A DNA stretch of 43,016 nucleotides from Candidatus Omnitrophota bacterium (GCA_022013085.1 JAKLQX010000016.1:1-43016), one strand, 5' to 3'; positions 20,631 to 29,390 are shown, counted from the first letter of the stretch. Numbers and translations are program-made. The notes: generated by a model from the letters alone, not told the origin.

Positions 20631-21868
20631 TGCTGAAATTTTATTATATCGCCAGAAATAACTTGGGAGTAAAAGAAACCGGGGTAGAGGAAGGTTTGAA
20701 CCAGGAAGAGGTAGTAAGTAAAATCCAATCCCGGGGATTAATTGTAATTAGTGTTATTTCTGAAGATGCTAATGCCAGTACTAGCGGATCAATTAGTGCG
20801 AGTGTCAAAATTAAATTTAAACAGAAGCGCGACCGGATTACCGGAGCTGACCTTACTCTTTTCTGCAGGCAGTTATCAACTTTGCTTGGAGCAGGGGTTA
20901 CTATTCTTAAGAGCCTGGATATAATCTCTAAACAAGTAGTCAGTAAAAAATTTTATGCCGTTATCCTAAGTTTACAAAAGAATATGGAAGCGGGATTAAG
21001 CTTTCATGAGGCAATGGCTAGGTATCCAAAAGTTTTTTCAGATCTTTGGGTTAATCTTGTAGAGAGTGGGGAGGCTAGCGGAAACTTGGCAGTAGTATTA
21101 AGCCGTTTGGCTGCATACCTGGAAAGGGCCGCAGAGTTTAAGAGTAAAATTATTTCGGCTTTAATTTATCCGGCTATTCTTTTAAGTGCAGGTTTAGGGG
21201 CGTTGTTTTTAATGGCGGTAAAAATAGTGCCTACCTTCGCAGAAGTATTTAAAGGCTTTAATATTACCCTTCCCTTACTTACTCGGATATTATTAATGGT
21301 GAGTGATTTCTTGAGATTTAATATGATTGCCATATTCCTGGTTATCGGCGGCGCAATTTTTGCTTTTAAAAAATACCTTAATACTAATATAGGTAGGAGG
21401 AATTTTGAGAGCCTTAAGTTTAAAATGCCTATATTTGGTGAGTTTTTTATGGCTTTAAATGTAGAAAGATTTTCTTCTGAAATGTCTACGCTTCTGGAAT
21501 CGGGGGTTCCCATCCTTTATTCCCTGGAGATATCAGAACGCAGTGTGGGGAATTTGATTATGGCGGATGTCATTCGTAAGATTAAAGATGATGTGCGCGA
21601 GGGTAAATCTTTACGTGAGCCTTTAGAAAAGAGTGCTTTTTTTGACCCTATGTTTATCCAAATGGTCAGTATCGGCGAAGAGATTGGGGAGCTTCCGCAG
21701 ATGTTTAAAAAGATCAATACTTTTTATGAAGAATACTGTGGAACGTTTCTTACGCGTTTTATCGCTATGTTTGAACCTTTTATTTTGCTTTTTATCGGAG
21801 GATTAATCGGCATTATGGTAATTGGAATTTTCTTACCCATATTCGAGATAGCCAAAATCGGGGGATAA
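20630..21868 (+). CDS. Type II secretion F family protein (PilC/GspF)
   Basis: LTLFCRQLSTLLGAGV, LIYPAILL, ESGVPILYSLEISE, FEPFILLFIGGLIGIMVIGIFLPIFEIAKIGG. Confidence 0.93.
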   Translation: MLKFYYIARNNLGVKETGVEEGLNQEEVVSKIQSRGLIVISVISEDANASTSGSISASVKIKFKQKRDRITGADLTLFCRQLSTLLGAGVTILKSLDIISKQVVSKKFYAVILSLQKNMEAGLSFHEAMARYPKVFSDLWVNLVESGEASGNLAVVLSRLAAYLERAAEFKSKIISALIYPAILLSAGLGALFLMAVKIVPTFAEVFKGFNITLPLLTRILLMVSDFLRFNMIAIFLVIGGAIFAFKKYLNTNIGRRNFESLKFKMPIFGEFFMALNVERFSSEMSTLLESGVPILYSLEISERSVGNLIMADVIRKIKDDVREGKSLREPLEKSAFFDPMFIQMVSIGEEIGELPQMFKKINTFYEEYCGTFLTRFIAMFEPFILLFIGGLIGIMVIGIFLPIFEIAKIGG

Positions 21869-21972
21869 ATCTTGACAATTTTGAAAAGTGGGTTTAAAAT
21901 AATTAACAAGAAATTAGACTCCAGCCTCAAGTTAAACGGCGGGATAAATTCGTGTATTAAAAAGGAGGAAAG

Positions 21973-22344
21973 ATGAGGAAAGGTTTTACGTTAATCGAGT
22001 TGATAGTTGTAATTATCATTATCGGTGTGCTTGCTAGTTTTGGCTTGCCGCAATACATTAAAGTTGCCGAAAAAGCGAGAAAGGCTGAAGGGGTAAGCTT
22101 GCTTAGTGTTATTCGTTCATCACAATTAAGGTATAAGGCTGAAACTGGGGCTTATGCCACAGTAATGACTGTTCTAGACTTAGACTACACAACTCCGAAG
22201 TATTTTACTGTTAACGCTCCCGCGGGTACTGCTGCACAGGTAGGCAGGGTTACTAGAAATGGTGTTGAGGGCGCTCAATATGTATATGTGTTGGGGATTA
22301 GCGACGCAGGGACTGTTACTTGCACTGGAGCGAGCTGTATTTAG
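21973..22344 (+). CDS. Type IV prepilin-like protein
   Basis: Canonical MRKGFTLIELIVVIIIIGVLASFGLPQYIK. Confidence 0.93.
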   Translation: MRKGFTLIELIVVIIIIGVLASFGLPQYIKVAEKARKAEGVSLLSVIRSSQLRYKAETGAYATVMTVLDLDYTTPKYFTVNAPAGTAAQVGRVTRNGVEGAQYVYVLGISDAGTVTCTGASCI

Positions 22345-22405
22345 ATCATCCCGCGTGCATAAGCTGTAAATTAATAGAAGTTAATACTTTACAGGGTGTT
22401 TAATT

Positions 22406-22849
22406 ATGAATAAAGGGTATGCCCAGTTAGAAAATAACATTGTTAAAGAGCATAATTTTCTAACTGGGTTTACTTTGATTGAATTAATTATCGTTGTGGT
22501 GATTGTCGGGATATTGGCTGCAATTAGTTTACCGAAGTTTGGAGTTACAAAGGAACGGGCGCTGGATAAGGAAGCTAAAGCTAACCTTGCGCTTATTCAG
22601 GCAGCAGAAAAGATTTATAGGATGGAAACAGGAATTTATTATCCTAACGATGGGAGTACTGCAAATGTTACCGGTATAAATACTAATTTAAGAGTTTCCC
22701 TGCCTACTAGTGCTTCATCCTGGTGGTATTACGCGTATGGTGATAAGACAACTGCTGTACGTAGCGACAGTAGCAGGACTTGGACTTTAACTTATACGGA
22801 TACCGGGGGTATTGCGACTTGCACAGGAACCGGATGCCCACCCTACTAA
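22406..22849 (+). CDS. Type IV prepilin-like protein with an extended leader
   Basis: MNKGYAQLENNIVKEHNFLT|GFTLIELIIVVVIVGILAAISLPKFG. Confidence 0.88.
   Translation: MNKGYAQLENNIVKEHNFLTGFTLIELIIVVVIVGILAAISLPKFGVTKERALDKEAKANLALIQAAEKIYRMETGIYYPNDGSTANVTGINTNLRVSLPTSASSWWYYAYGDKTTAVRSDSSRTWTLTYTDTGGIATCTGTGCPPY
22422..22468. repeat. Inverted-repeat element inside a prepilin leader
   Basis: CCCAGTTAGAAAAT (22422-22435) and ATTTTCTAACTGGG (22455-22468), a perfect 14-bp inverted repeat. Confidence 0.9.
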
Positions 22850-23214
22850 TTTACAATAAGCGTTCTACGTCATTGTTTGAAGTAGTTGTAGCAACAGTAA
22901 TATTTTCTCTGGTGATGGCAGGGATGGCCAGTGTTTTTGTCTCTGGTAAGCGGTATGTATTGCGTGCGCGTGACCGTATAACTAGTAGTGAAATGGGAAA
23001 ACTTTTTCTTGAGCCTCTTCAATTGGCTGTGCGTGCGGATTCCTGGGATAGCGGTTTTTTAGCATGTGGTGAATTGGGCTTAGGATCACATTCTTGTGGT
23101 GCAAGTAGTGTAAATACTATTCCTTATACAGTGCAATATCAGGTGGATAACATTCCTGGGGTTAGTTTACGCCGGGTAACTGCCAAGGTTAGTTGGACAG
23201 AACTCTCTCCTTAA
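22834..23214 (+). CDS. Minor pseudopilin (PilV/GspI-like)
   Basis: STSLFEVVVATVIFSLVMAGMASVFVSGKRYV. Start refined to ATG 22834 (MPTLLIYNK), overlapping the upstream prepilin; the ORF track starts at 22780. Confidence 0.7.
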   Translation: MPTLLIYNKRSTSLFEVVVATVIFSLVMAGMASVFVSGKRYVLRARDRITSSEMGKLFLEPLQLAVRADSWDSGFLACGELGLGSHSCGASSVNTIPYTVQYQVDNIPGVSLRRVTAKVSWTELSP

Positions 23215-23218
23215 GCTT

Positions 23219-23818
23219 ATGCCTAAAAAAGACCACGGAATTACTCTTATAGAATTAATTGTTTCTATGGCTTTAATGTCGTTGGTCGTTCTGAGTATCT
23301 ACAGCATTGAGTTATTTAGCAGGCATCATGTAATTAGTTCAGATAAACGGGCTAAGGTACAAAATGAAATTTCTTATGCTATTGAATATATGAGTAAATA
23401 TGTGCAGCAGAGCATAGGAGATTCGCAATTACCCGCGATAAGGAGATATCCTTCTGCGGGAACGCAAACAGGTTTCCAAATAGGCATTGATTTAAATAAT
23501 CCTCAGACTCCCAAAGATTTAAGCGATGATACCTGGGTCAATTTTTATTTAAGCGGGAACAGCCTAATAGCTCAGAAAGGTGCCTCTAGCGAAGTTTTAA
23601 CTGGAAGGATTAGTGGTGTTTTTGCGGCTAATACCGTAATGCCGAACTCTCCAGGCCAGGGGTTTTACGTTAATATTACTGATCCGGGCCCTAACCAGGG
23701 CATTGCAGTAGATATCGGTTTGGTAGGTAGATATAATCCTACTGTTGCGGCAAGTGCAGATAATCCCCAGGTTTCCATGAAAACACGTTTAGTCAGCCCC
23801 AGCTCATCCGCACAGTAA
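23219..23818 (+). CDS. Minor pseudopilin (PilW/GspJ-like)
   Basis: HGITLIELIVSMALMSLVVLSIYSIELFSRH prepilin motif. Confidence 0.8.
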   Translation: MPKKDHGITLIELIVSMALMSLVVLSIYSIELFSRHHVISSDKRAKVQNEISYAIEYMSKYVQQSIGDSQLPAIRRYPSAGTQTGFQIGIDLNNPQTPKDLSDDTWVNFYLSGNSLIAQKGASSEVLTGRISGVFAANTVMPNSPGQGFYVNITDPGPNQGIAVDIGLVGRYNPTVAASADNPQVSMKTRLVSPSSSAQ

Positions 23819-23870
23819 AGAACCTTTTAAATTGCTAACTTATATAAAATATGTTAAATTAAATCAGTTT

Positions 23871-23911
23871 GGGGCTGTAGCTCAGTTGGGAGAGCACCTC
23901 GTTCGCAAGGC
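23871..23911 (+). pseudogene. Truncated tRNA-Ala(CGC): 5' half only
   Basis: GGGGCTGTAGCTCAGTTGGGAGAGCACCTCGTTCGCAA has an acceptor 5' strand, D-arm, 5' anticodon stem and TTCGCAA loop. It then diverges, with no matching anticodon 3' stem, T-arm or acceptor 3' strand. Confidence 0.7.
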
Positions 23912-24492
23912 GTTCAAGCCAAGTTTCGCAACTCGTTTAAATTCAGCTAACTACAATGATTATCAAGGAGTTAGGTAAAGATTATCAGTGCGGTTGGTAT
24001 TTATAATTGACGGTTATTGACTATCAATATGGACACTATTTGGACATCAATCCCAAAAAATACCCCCCGGCGGTTTAGAGAACATTGTTAGTCGAGAAAA
24101 TTTTTATATTTTTCTAAAAGTTTTTTTAGTTTGCGTAGGATGTTGTGAACACAACATGACAAATTAATTTTTTCAGTATGAGTTGGTGGTTAATTTGTCT
24201 TAATGTTATGTTTAGATTGTAAAGGGCCACTGAGGGATCTTTGTATTCTTTTGGATATGAGTTGTATAGTTTTATATATTTTTTATCCTTAACGTTACAA
24301 GTCTTATATTTCAAAGCAAAAATTGATTTAACTTGACGTTTAATTAATTTGAAAGTATAATCCAACTATGGTATACTTATACCGCAAGGGAAGGACTAAA
24401 GATGAAAATAGTTTTTCCCTTTGTTTGTCGAAACGTGAAGGAGGGATAACATGTGTAGTAAGAATGAGAAGGAAAAGATATTAAAAAAAGAC

Positions 24493-24621
24493 ATGGGTCC
24501 CGTCGTAAGGGCATATAGGGCTGCAAGAATTTCGAAAGAATCCATATATCATATTTGCACAGCCAATACTATTTCTGAGGATATTAGCCTTAATAAAATA
24601 ATTAATGGCCCCAAGAAATAA
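24493..24621 (+). CDS. Short ORF overlapping the PIN gene start (possible antitoxin; start uncertain)
   Basis: ...MGPVVRAYRAARISKESIYHICTANTISEDISLNKIINGPKK*, ending 17 nt inside the PIN ORF. No recognised family. Confidence 0.3.
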   Translation: MGPVVRAYRAARISKESIYHICTANTISEDISLNKIINGPKK

Positions 24622-25279
24622 GTCGAAACATCTTCTTTTTGATACTCTCCCAGAAACAATAATATGCGATACAACCTTTCTGGTTTTCTCTCTCAATAAA
24701 ACAAAAAAGGATGTATATAAAAATTTAGTTTGCCGATATTTTCTTAAAAGACTTCTAGGTAGCTCTACTAAAATTTTTATGTCGTCTTTAGTCTTTCCAG
24801 AATTTTGGCATGCCAGTTTAAAAATAGCTATAGGCAGGTTGTATGATACTGAAGATGAAGTAAGAATAAATAAAATAATATCTACGCAAAAAAAGAAATG
24901 TATTCAAGAATGTTGTGATGAAGTCATTAGGCAGCAGAGGCAGTTTGATAAATTATTAAGTAAACTTAATGAAACTGAAAATAGAGTTTTTATAGTAGAA
25001 ACATCTAGAGAAATAATGATGGAAGCCGAAAAGCATTTAGTTAAATATAGATTATTAAGTTATGATGCCATACATTTAGCAACGATGACGATAAATAGTC
25101 CTTCTAAGTCAAAAATTAATGACATGGTTACATTGGATAAGGATATAATTTCAGATTGCAATATAGATTATAATATTTGGCACAAAGGCGCAGATTATAA
25201 TGCCATACTTGATTATGAAAAAAGATTGCCAATAGATGAATTGGAACCAGACTCACTATACAAGCCTCCTAGTAAATAA
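24605..25279 (+). CDS. PIN-domain protein (candidate toxin/RNase)
   Basis: IICDTTFLVF..., MSSLVFPEFWHASL, LLSYDAIHLATMTI, MVTLDKDI: acidic PIN-type positions. Confidence 0.7.
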   Translation: MAPRNKSKHLLFDTLPETIICDTTFLVFSLNKTKKDVYKNLVCRYFLKRLLGSSTKIFMSSLVFPEFWHASLKIAIGRLYDTEDEVRINKIISTQKKKCIQECCDEVIRQQRQFDKLLSKLNETENRVFIVETSREIMMEAEKHLVKYRLLSYDAIHLATMTINSPSKSKINDMVTLDKDIISDCNIDYNIWHKGADYNAILDYEKRLPIDELEPDSLYKPPSK

Positions 25280-25342
25280 GAAATTTAATGACATAACCTT
25301 TTAAAATTAGTATAATATATTTAGTATTGGAGGATATAGATT

Positions 25343-25648
25343 ATGAATAATGAAAGCAATCAGGAAAATCGTTTTAACCTTGAAGATTTCAGTAGAAAAT
25401 CGGATGCATTTTACAATCGCATTAAGGGGGAACTTGAATCCAAATTTAAAGGTAAATATGTAGCATTAGATTTTGAATCAGAGCGATATTGGATTGGTGA
25501 TACAACCACAGAAGCCCTTACTAAAGCTAAAAAAGAATTTCCAAGTAAATTATTTTATTTTCTGCAAATAGGCTCACCTGCAACTTTTAATATTCAATCC
25601 ATAATAAGCCGCTCATGTCTGAAGCCAAAATATGATTTTGCATGGTAG
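25343..25648 (+). CDS. DUF5678-like small protein
   Basis: GKYVALDFESERYWIGDTTTEALTKAKKEFPSKLFYFLQIGSPATF resembles DUF5678. Followed by an overlapping aspartic protease ORF. Confidence 0.6.
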   Translation: MNNESNQENRFNLEDFSRKSDAFYNRIKGELESKFKGKYVALDFESERYWIGDTTTEALTKAKKEFPSKLFYFLQIGSPATFNIQSIISRSCLKPKYDFAW

Positions 25649-26030
25649 CATTGATGATAAAAATCAACTTTGGGTATCAATTATAGTCGCTGGAGAGTAT
25701 GGACAACAGAAGATTTCCGCACTTTTAGATACCGGCTTTACAGGTGAATTACAATTACCCCTTCAGATTGCTGTACCCCTCGGTTTAAAACTTGTTGGCG
25801 TAGCTTCCTATCAATTAGCAGATGGCTCCATTTCTAAACAAATGCTTTTCTCAGCATCCATAAATTGGGGTACGAAGACGCGTTCAGTAACTGCAAGCGT
25901 TGTTATGGATGCAGAAGATGTTTTAATGGGAGTTAGTGTTTTACATGGTTATACTCTATTAGCCGATTTTCAACAAAAACAACTTGTTATTAAAGAACCC
26001 GGAACGGATGATCCTCAAATAGAGGCGTAA
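25632..26030 (+). CDS. Retropepsin-like (clan AA) aspartic protease
   Basis: SALLDTGFTGELQLP active-site motif, ...LMGVSVLHGYTLLADFQQKQLVI second conserved segment. Confidence 0.82.
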   Translation: MILHGSIDDKNQLWVSIIVAGEYGQQKISALLDTGFTGELQLPLQIAVPLGLKLVGVASYQLADGSISKQMLFSASINWGTKTRSVTASVVMDAEDVLMGVSVLHGYTLLADFQQKQLVIKEPGTDDPQIEA

Positions 26031-26059
26031 CACAACCTTCAGCCCCAGAATCTTAAATT

Positions 26060-26419
26060 ATGAATTTAAATTGGATAAAATGCGGTGGTAAGCAATGGTG
26101 TCGATTATTATATGTAAATTTGCTACACCATCATTTTAACGGACTTGAAGGAGTTTATATTATTTGGCATGGTCAGCCGGATCCTGCGGTTGTTTATGTG
26201 GGGCAAGGTAACATCAGAGAAAGATTAACACAGCATAAACAAGATCCTGATATCTTAGCTTATAAAGATCAGGAGTTATTGGTTACATGGGCAAAAGTAG
26301 ATTCTGCACACAGGGATGGCATAGAAAGATTTCTTGCTGAACATTGGAAGCCTAAAGCAGGGCAGAATTGTCCATTAGCTGATCCAATATCAGTCAATTC
26401 ACCCTGGGATAAAGCATAA
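26060..26419 (+). CDS. GIY-YIG-like nuclease-fold protein
   Basis: GVYIIWHGQPDPAVVYVGQGNIRERLTQHKQ...ERFLAEHWKP. Confidence 0.7.
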   Translation: MNLNWIKCGGKQWCRLLYVNLLHHHFNGLEGVYIIWHGQPDPAVVYVGQGNIRERLTQHKQDPDILAYKDQELLVTWAKVDSAHRDGIERFLAEHWKPKAGQNCPLADPISVNSPWDKA

Positions 26420-26450
26420 AAATGATAGGAAGTTTTAGGTACGCCTCTAA

Positions 26451-26654
26451 GACCAAGCCATCTCTGATTTCACAAAAGCTATAGAGATTAATCCTAATGA
26501 AGGCTTAGTTTACTACAACCGAGGTTTTGTCTATTTTGCAAAGAAGGATTATGATAAAAGCTGGGTGGATGTTCATAAGGCGGAAAAGCTAAGATATGCT
26601 GTAGAAGCTAAATTCCTTGATGATCTCAAGAAAGCAACAGGAAGGGATAAATAG
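26451..26654 (+). pseudogene. 5'-truncated TPR gene remnant
   Basis: Open frame without start: DQAISDFTKAIEINPNEGLVYYNRGFVYFAKKDYDKSWVDVHKAEKLRYAVEAKFLDDLKKATGRDK*. Confidence 0.7.
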
Positions 26655-26676
26655 GTTCAGACTTAAAAAAGGAGAG

Positions 26677-27417
26677 ATGAATATGAGAAAATATTGTTTT
26701 CTGCTATTAGTAGCAAGTGTTATTTTAAGCGGGTGTGGAACTTACGCAAAATTCACTTACCCATCAGATTACAACAAATTAATACAACTTTATGAGAAAC
26801 CGAAGTATCCAATTAATGTTGGAGTTTTGCCTTTGGATGATAAAAGACTTAATGAGAATAATTTCGGGGGTTATTTCCTTTATTTAATCCCCCTGATGCC
26901 CTTTGGTTCTGCTCAATATACTAGACCTGACTCTGCCACGATGTTTAATACCATTTCTAAATTTGATTTTAATGTATCAGAAGATTTAGCGAAAGCCATA
27001 GTAACAAGTTTGCGTAAAGCTAATCTTTTTGAGAATGTTTATTTCTCTTACGGAGGAGATTTACAATCCGATCTATTAATTAAGGGAAGTATTTTATCAA
27101 CAGATTACGAAGGGAAAATATATTCTTATGGTCTTTCTTTTGTTGGTCCTCTTTTATGGTATTTTGGTCTTCCCTGTGGATCTTCATATAATGAACTAAA
27201 GTTAGAAATAGTTCTCAATAAGGCAGATACCCAAGATGTATTATGGGATTATGCAATTAATAATCAAAAAAGAGTAGTTCAGGGCATGTATTATTCTTGG
27301 GGTCATGATGTTAAGGGGTATTCAGAGATATTGCAAGACTCAATGAACGAAGCAATAAAATCTTTGAATGAGAAGCTTCTAACGATTCCTATTGATAAAT
27401 TAAAAAGAAAAAGATAA
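26677..27417 (+). CDS. Predicted lipoprotein
   Basis: MNMRKYCFLLLVASVILSGCGTYAKF: signal peptide with lipobox LSGC. ORF track start is 26617; 26677 is preferred. Confidence 0.8.
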   Translation: MNMRKYCFLLLVASVILSGCGTYAKFTYPSDYNKLIQLYEKPKYPINVGVLPLDDKRLNENNFGGYFLYLIPLMPFGSAQYTRPDSATMFNTISKFDFNVSEDLAKAIVTSLRKANLFENVYFSYGGDLQSDLLIKGSILSTDYEGKIYSYGLSFVGPLLWYFGLPCGSSYNELKLEIVLNKADTQDVLWDYAINNQKRVVQGMYYSWGHDVKGYSEILQDSMNEAIKSLNEKLLTIPIDKLKRKR

Positions 27418-27426
27418 TACCGATTG

Positions 27427-27464
27427 CATCATCTGGGTGCTTAGGCCACTAAAGGAGAAATAAG
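27427..27464 (+). repeat. 38-nt start-proximal leader repeat, copy 1
   Basis: CATCATCTGGGTGCTTAGGCCACTAAAGGAGAAATAAG|ATG. Confidence 0.8.
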
Positions 27465-27914
27465 ATGAAGAGATATATTTTATGCTTATGCATCATCCTC
27501 TCAACTTACTCTACTGCTTTTGCTTCGTATGTAGTAAAGGGCAAAGGAATAACAAGTGTTATGTATATCGGTGGCAAAGCAGAAACAAGTAAATGTAATG
27601 ACGAGGTAGTATATGTTGTTGATTTAGAAAATAAGATAGTTACGAGGACAGGGGTATTTAACGCTGATATTAAAGAAGGTCCAGTAGCAGGATTACAAAC
27701 AGATAATACAGTATACCAGATTGTCTATGATGTTAAGGAAGATGCTATATTAAGAGATAAGGAGCGTAGCAAGCCCCAGCATATTATTAAAGCTATAGGT
27801 AAATGCGGATTTTTAGAAGGCTATGAGACCATAGTTATAGGAGATGATTTCATTTCAACCTCTAAATCGGCTTTTGATTATTTTATGCTCTATTATTATA
27901 AGAGAATACAATAA
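27465..27914 (+). CDS. Small secreted protein of unknown function
   Basis: MKRYILCLCIILSTYSTAFASYV signal peptide. Confidence 0.7.
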   Translation: MKRYILCLCIILSTYSTAFASYVVKGKGITSVMYIGGKAETSKCNDEVVYVVDLENKIVTRTGVFNADIKEGPVAGLQTDNTVYQIVYDVKEDAILRDKERSKPQHIIKAIGKCGFLEGYETIVIGDDFISTSKSAFDYFMLYYYKRIQ

Positions 27915-27924
27915 CAACTATTTT

Positions 27925-27962
27925 CATCATCTGGGCGGTTAGAACATTGAGGGAGAGACAAT
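27925..27962 (+). repeat. 38-nt start-proximal leader repeat, copy 2
   Basis: CATCATCTGGGCGGTTAGAACATTGAGGGAGAGACAAT|ATG. Confidence 0.8.
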
Positions 27963-28469
27963 ATGGAGAAATATATAATAGAAATAAACTGGGAAGGTTT
28001 TTTGAATATCGAAGAAGTTATAAGAGGCAAGAATAGTGCGGGGAGGGAGCCTGATTGGTTGGGAAGGGATTATGGGGTATATCAAATATATGGACATCAC
28101 ATTTTATGCGGTGATGATACATTACTTTACGTTGGACAAGTAGCCAAAGAAACGTTCTCTGAAAGATTCCGAGAGCATAAAGTTAATTTATTGAAAGACG
28201 ATAATTTAGACAAAATCAAAATTTATCTTGGTAGACTACAGAACACTCCAAAGTATAACCCAAAAGATGAGTGGGAAATGTATTATAGAGATGAGGATAT
28301 CGTAGAGTCCATTCTAATATATAAATATTTACCTCCTTATAATGGTAGCCGAAAAGGCGATTATCCCAATCTTTACCAATATACAGAAATTAAATTAGCA
28401 CATAAAGGAGATAAGGGGAGATTAGAGTTAGAAGATATCGCCCCCAGTGATTATTTAAAAGGAGAATAG
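27963..28469 (+). CDS. GIY-YIG-like nuclease-fold protein
   Basis: YGVYQIYGHHILCGDDTLLYVGQVAKETFSERFREHK...EDIVESILIYKYLPPYNGS. Confidence 0.7.
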   Translation: MEKYIIEINWEGFLNIEEVIRGKNSAGREPDWLGRDYGVYQIYGHHILCGDDTLLYVGQVAKETFSERFREHKVNLLKDDNLDKIKIYLGRLQNTPKYNPKDEWEMYYRDEDIVESILIYKYLPPYNGSRKGDYPNLYQYTEIKLAHKGDKGRLELEDIAPSDYLKGE

Positions 28470-28470
28470 A

Positions 28471-28662
28471 ATGAAAGAGTATAAAGTATTAACTCAGAGG
28501 GATAAGTTTTGGGGAGGACAATTTGACCCTGCAAAATTGGAAGCTGCTATGAATTCATTTGCTGCCGAAGGGTGGACTGTTATTTCAGTGGCTACAGCAA
28601 GCGTTATTGCGCTTGGCGGCGAGAGAGATGAAATAATAATAATTTTGGAGAGAGAAAAATAA
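28471..28662 (+). CDS. DUF4177-like protein
   Basis: EYKVLTQRDKFWGGQFDPAKLEAAMNSFAAEGWTVISVATASV...DEIIIILERE. Confidence 0.75.
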   Translation: MKEYKVLTQRDKFWGGQFDPAKLEAAMNSFAAEGWTVISVATASVIALGGERDEIIIILEREK

Positions 28663-28713
28663 TGGAAAAGACACTTTATTTAGAGGATGCTACGGTCTAT
28701 AGGATTCTAAGAA

Positions 28714-28932
28714 ATGAATAAAAAACAATTAATAATTGCTTGGGGAATGGGGATTGCAATAATTGCAGTAATAATAAAAGGCGGTTTTGCTCATTTGGGA
28801 GTTGGTAATTTTTATTTATTGACTGCAGGATGGCATTTCGTTAACGAACCAGAAATAAGAATAATTTCAAGTTTAATTATATTCGCAGTTTTATTAATCT
28901 ATACTTTAAGGGATAAGAAGAAAGGATTTTAG
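28714..28932 (+). CDS. Small membrane protein
   Basis: Two hydrophobic segments; 72 aa. Confidence 0.5.
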   Translation: MNKKQLIIAWGMGIAIIAVIIKGGFAHLGVGNFYLLTAGWHFVNEPEIRIISSLIIFAVLLIYTLRDKKKGF

Positions 28933-28933
28933 A

Positions 28934-29371
28934 TTGTTTAATCTATTGATTATACTCATTCTTATAATTGTAGTTGTAATCCTGGTAATTAGAAAAGTTT
29001 TAAAAAAAGACATCATCATAGAAGGAATTGTTATAGGTGTTGTAACAGGTATTTGTTTATCTTTTTCCATAGATGCTAATTATAGGGCGAGTTTAATAGG
29101 GCCTATAATTCAAATGGCAAAATTCATTAAGGTTTCGGTAAGGTACGTTAGTGTTGATTATAAGAATATTCAATTAGAAAAAGTTGGAGAAGGAGTTTTT
29201 AATGTAGATGCAACCAATATTGCTTCGGGAGTAGTAGTTAAATTTCGGGATTCTAATTTGTCCGATTTGCCTCCGGATTTAAGGTATGATGTTGCCACAA
29301 GTGATACAGTACAAGCGGTATTAACACCGAATAGCTTTAAGCTTGAAGAACTCGGTGGTAAGCCACAATAA
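28934..29371 (+). CDS. Membrane-anchored protein of unknown function
   Basis: Two N-terminal TM segments and a soluble C-terminal part; 145 aa. Confidence 0.5.
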   Translation: MFNLLIILILIIVVVILVIRKVLKKDIIIEGIVIGVVTGICLSFSIDANYRASLIGPIIQMAKFIKVSVRYVSVDYKNIQLEKVGEGVFNVDATNIASGVVVKFRDSNLSDLPPDLRYDVATSDTVQAVLTPNSFKLEELGGKPQ

Positions 29372-29390
29372 AGAGAATGACATGTGCAAT

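Noticed and set aside
23980-24080. Integrase C-terminal remnant (...MDTIWTSIPKN... / YGHYLDINPKK) near the tRNA
   Set aside because: All frames have stops close upstream and no catalytic motif is present; too short to support.
23871-24100. Group I intron interrupting tRNA-Ala in its anticodon loop
   Set aside because: No 3' tRNA half found downstream and no intron core recognised by eye.
24126-24696. Minus-strand ORFs 24126-24365 and 24481-24696
   Set aside because: AT-rich intergenic or antisense to the PIN locus; no supporting motifs.
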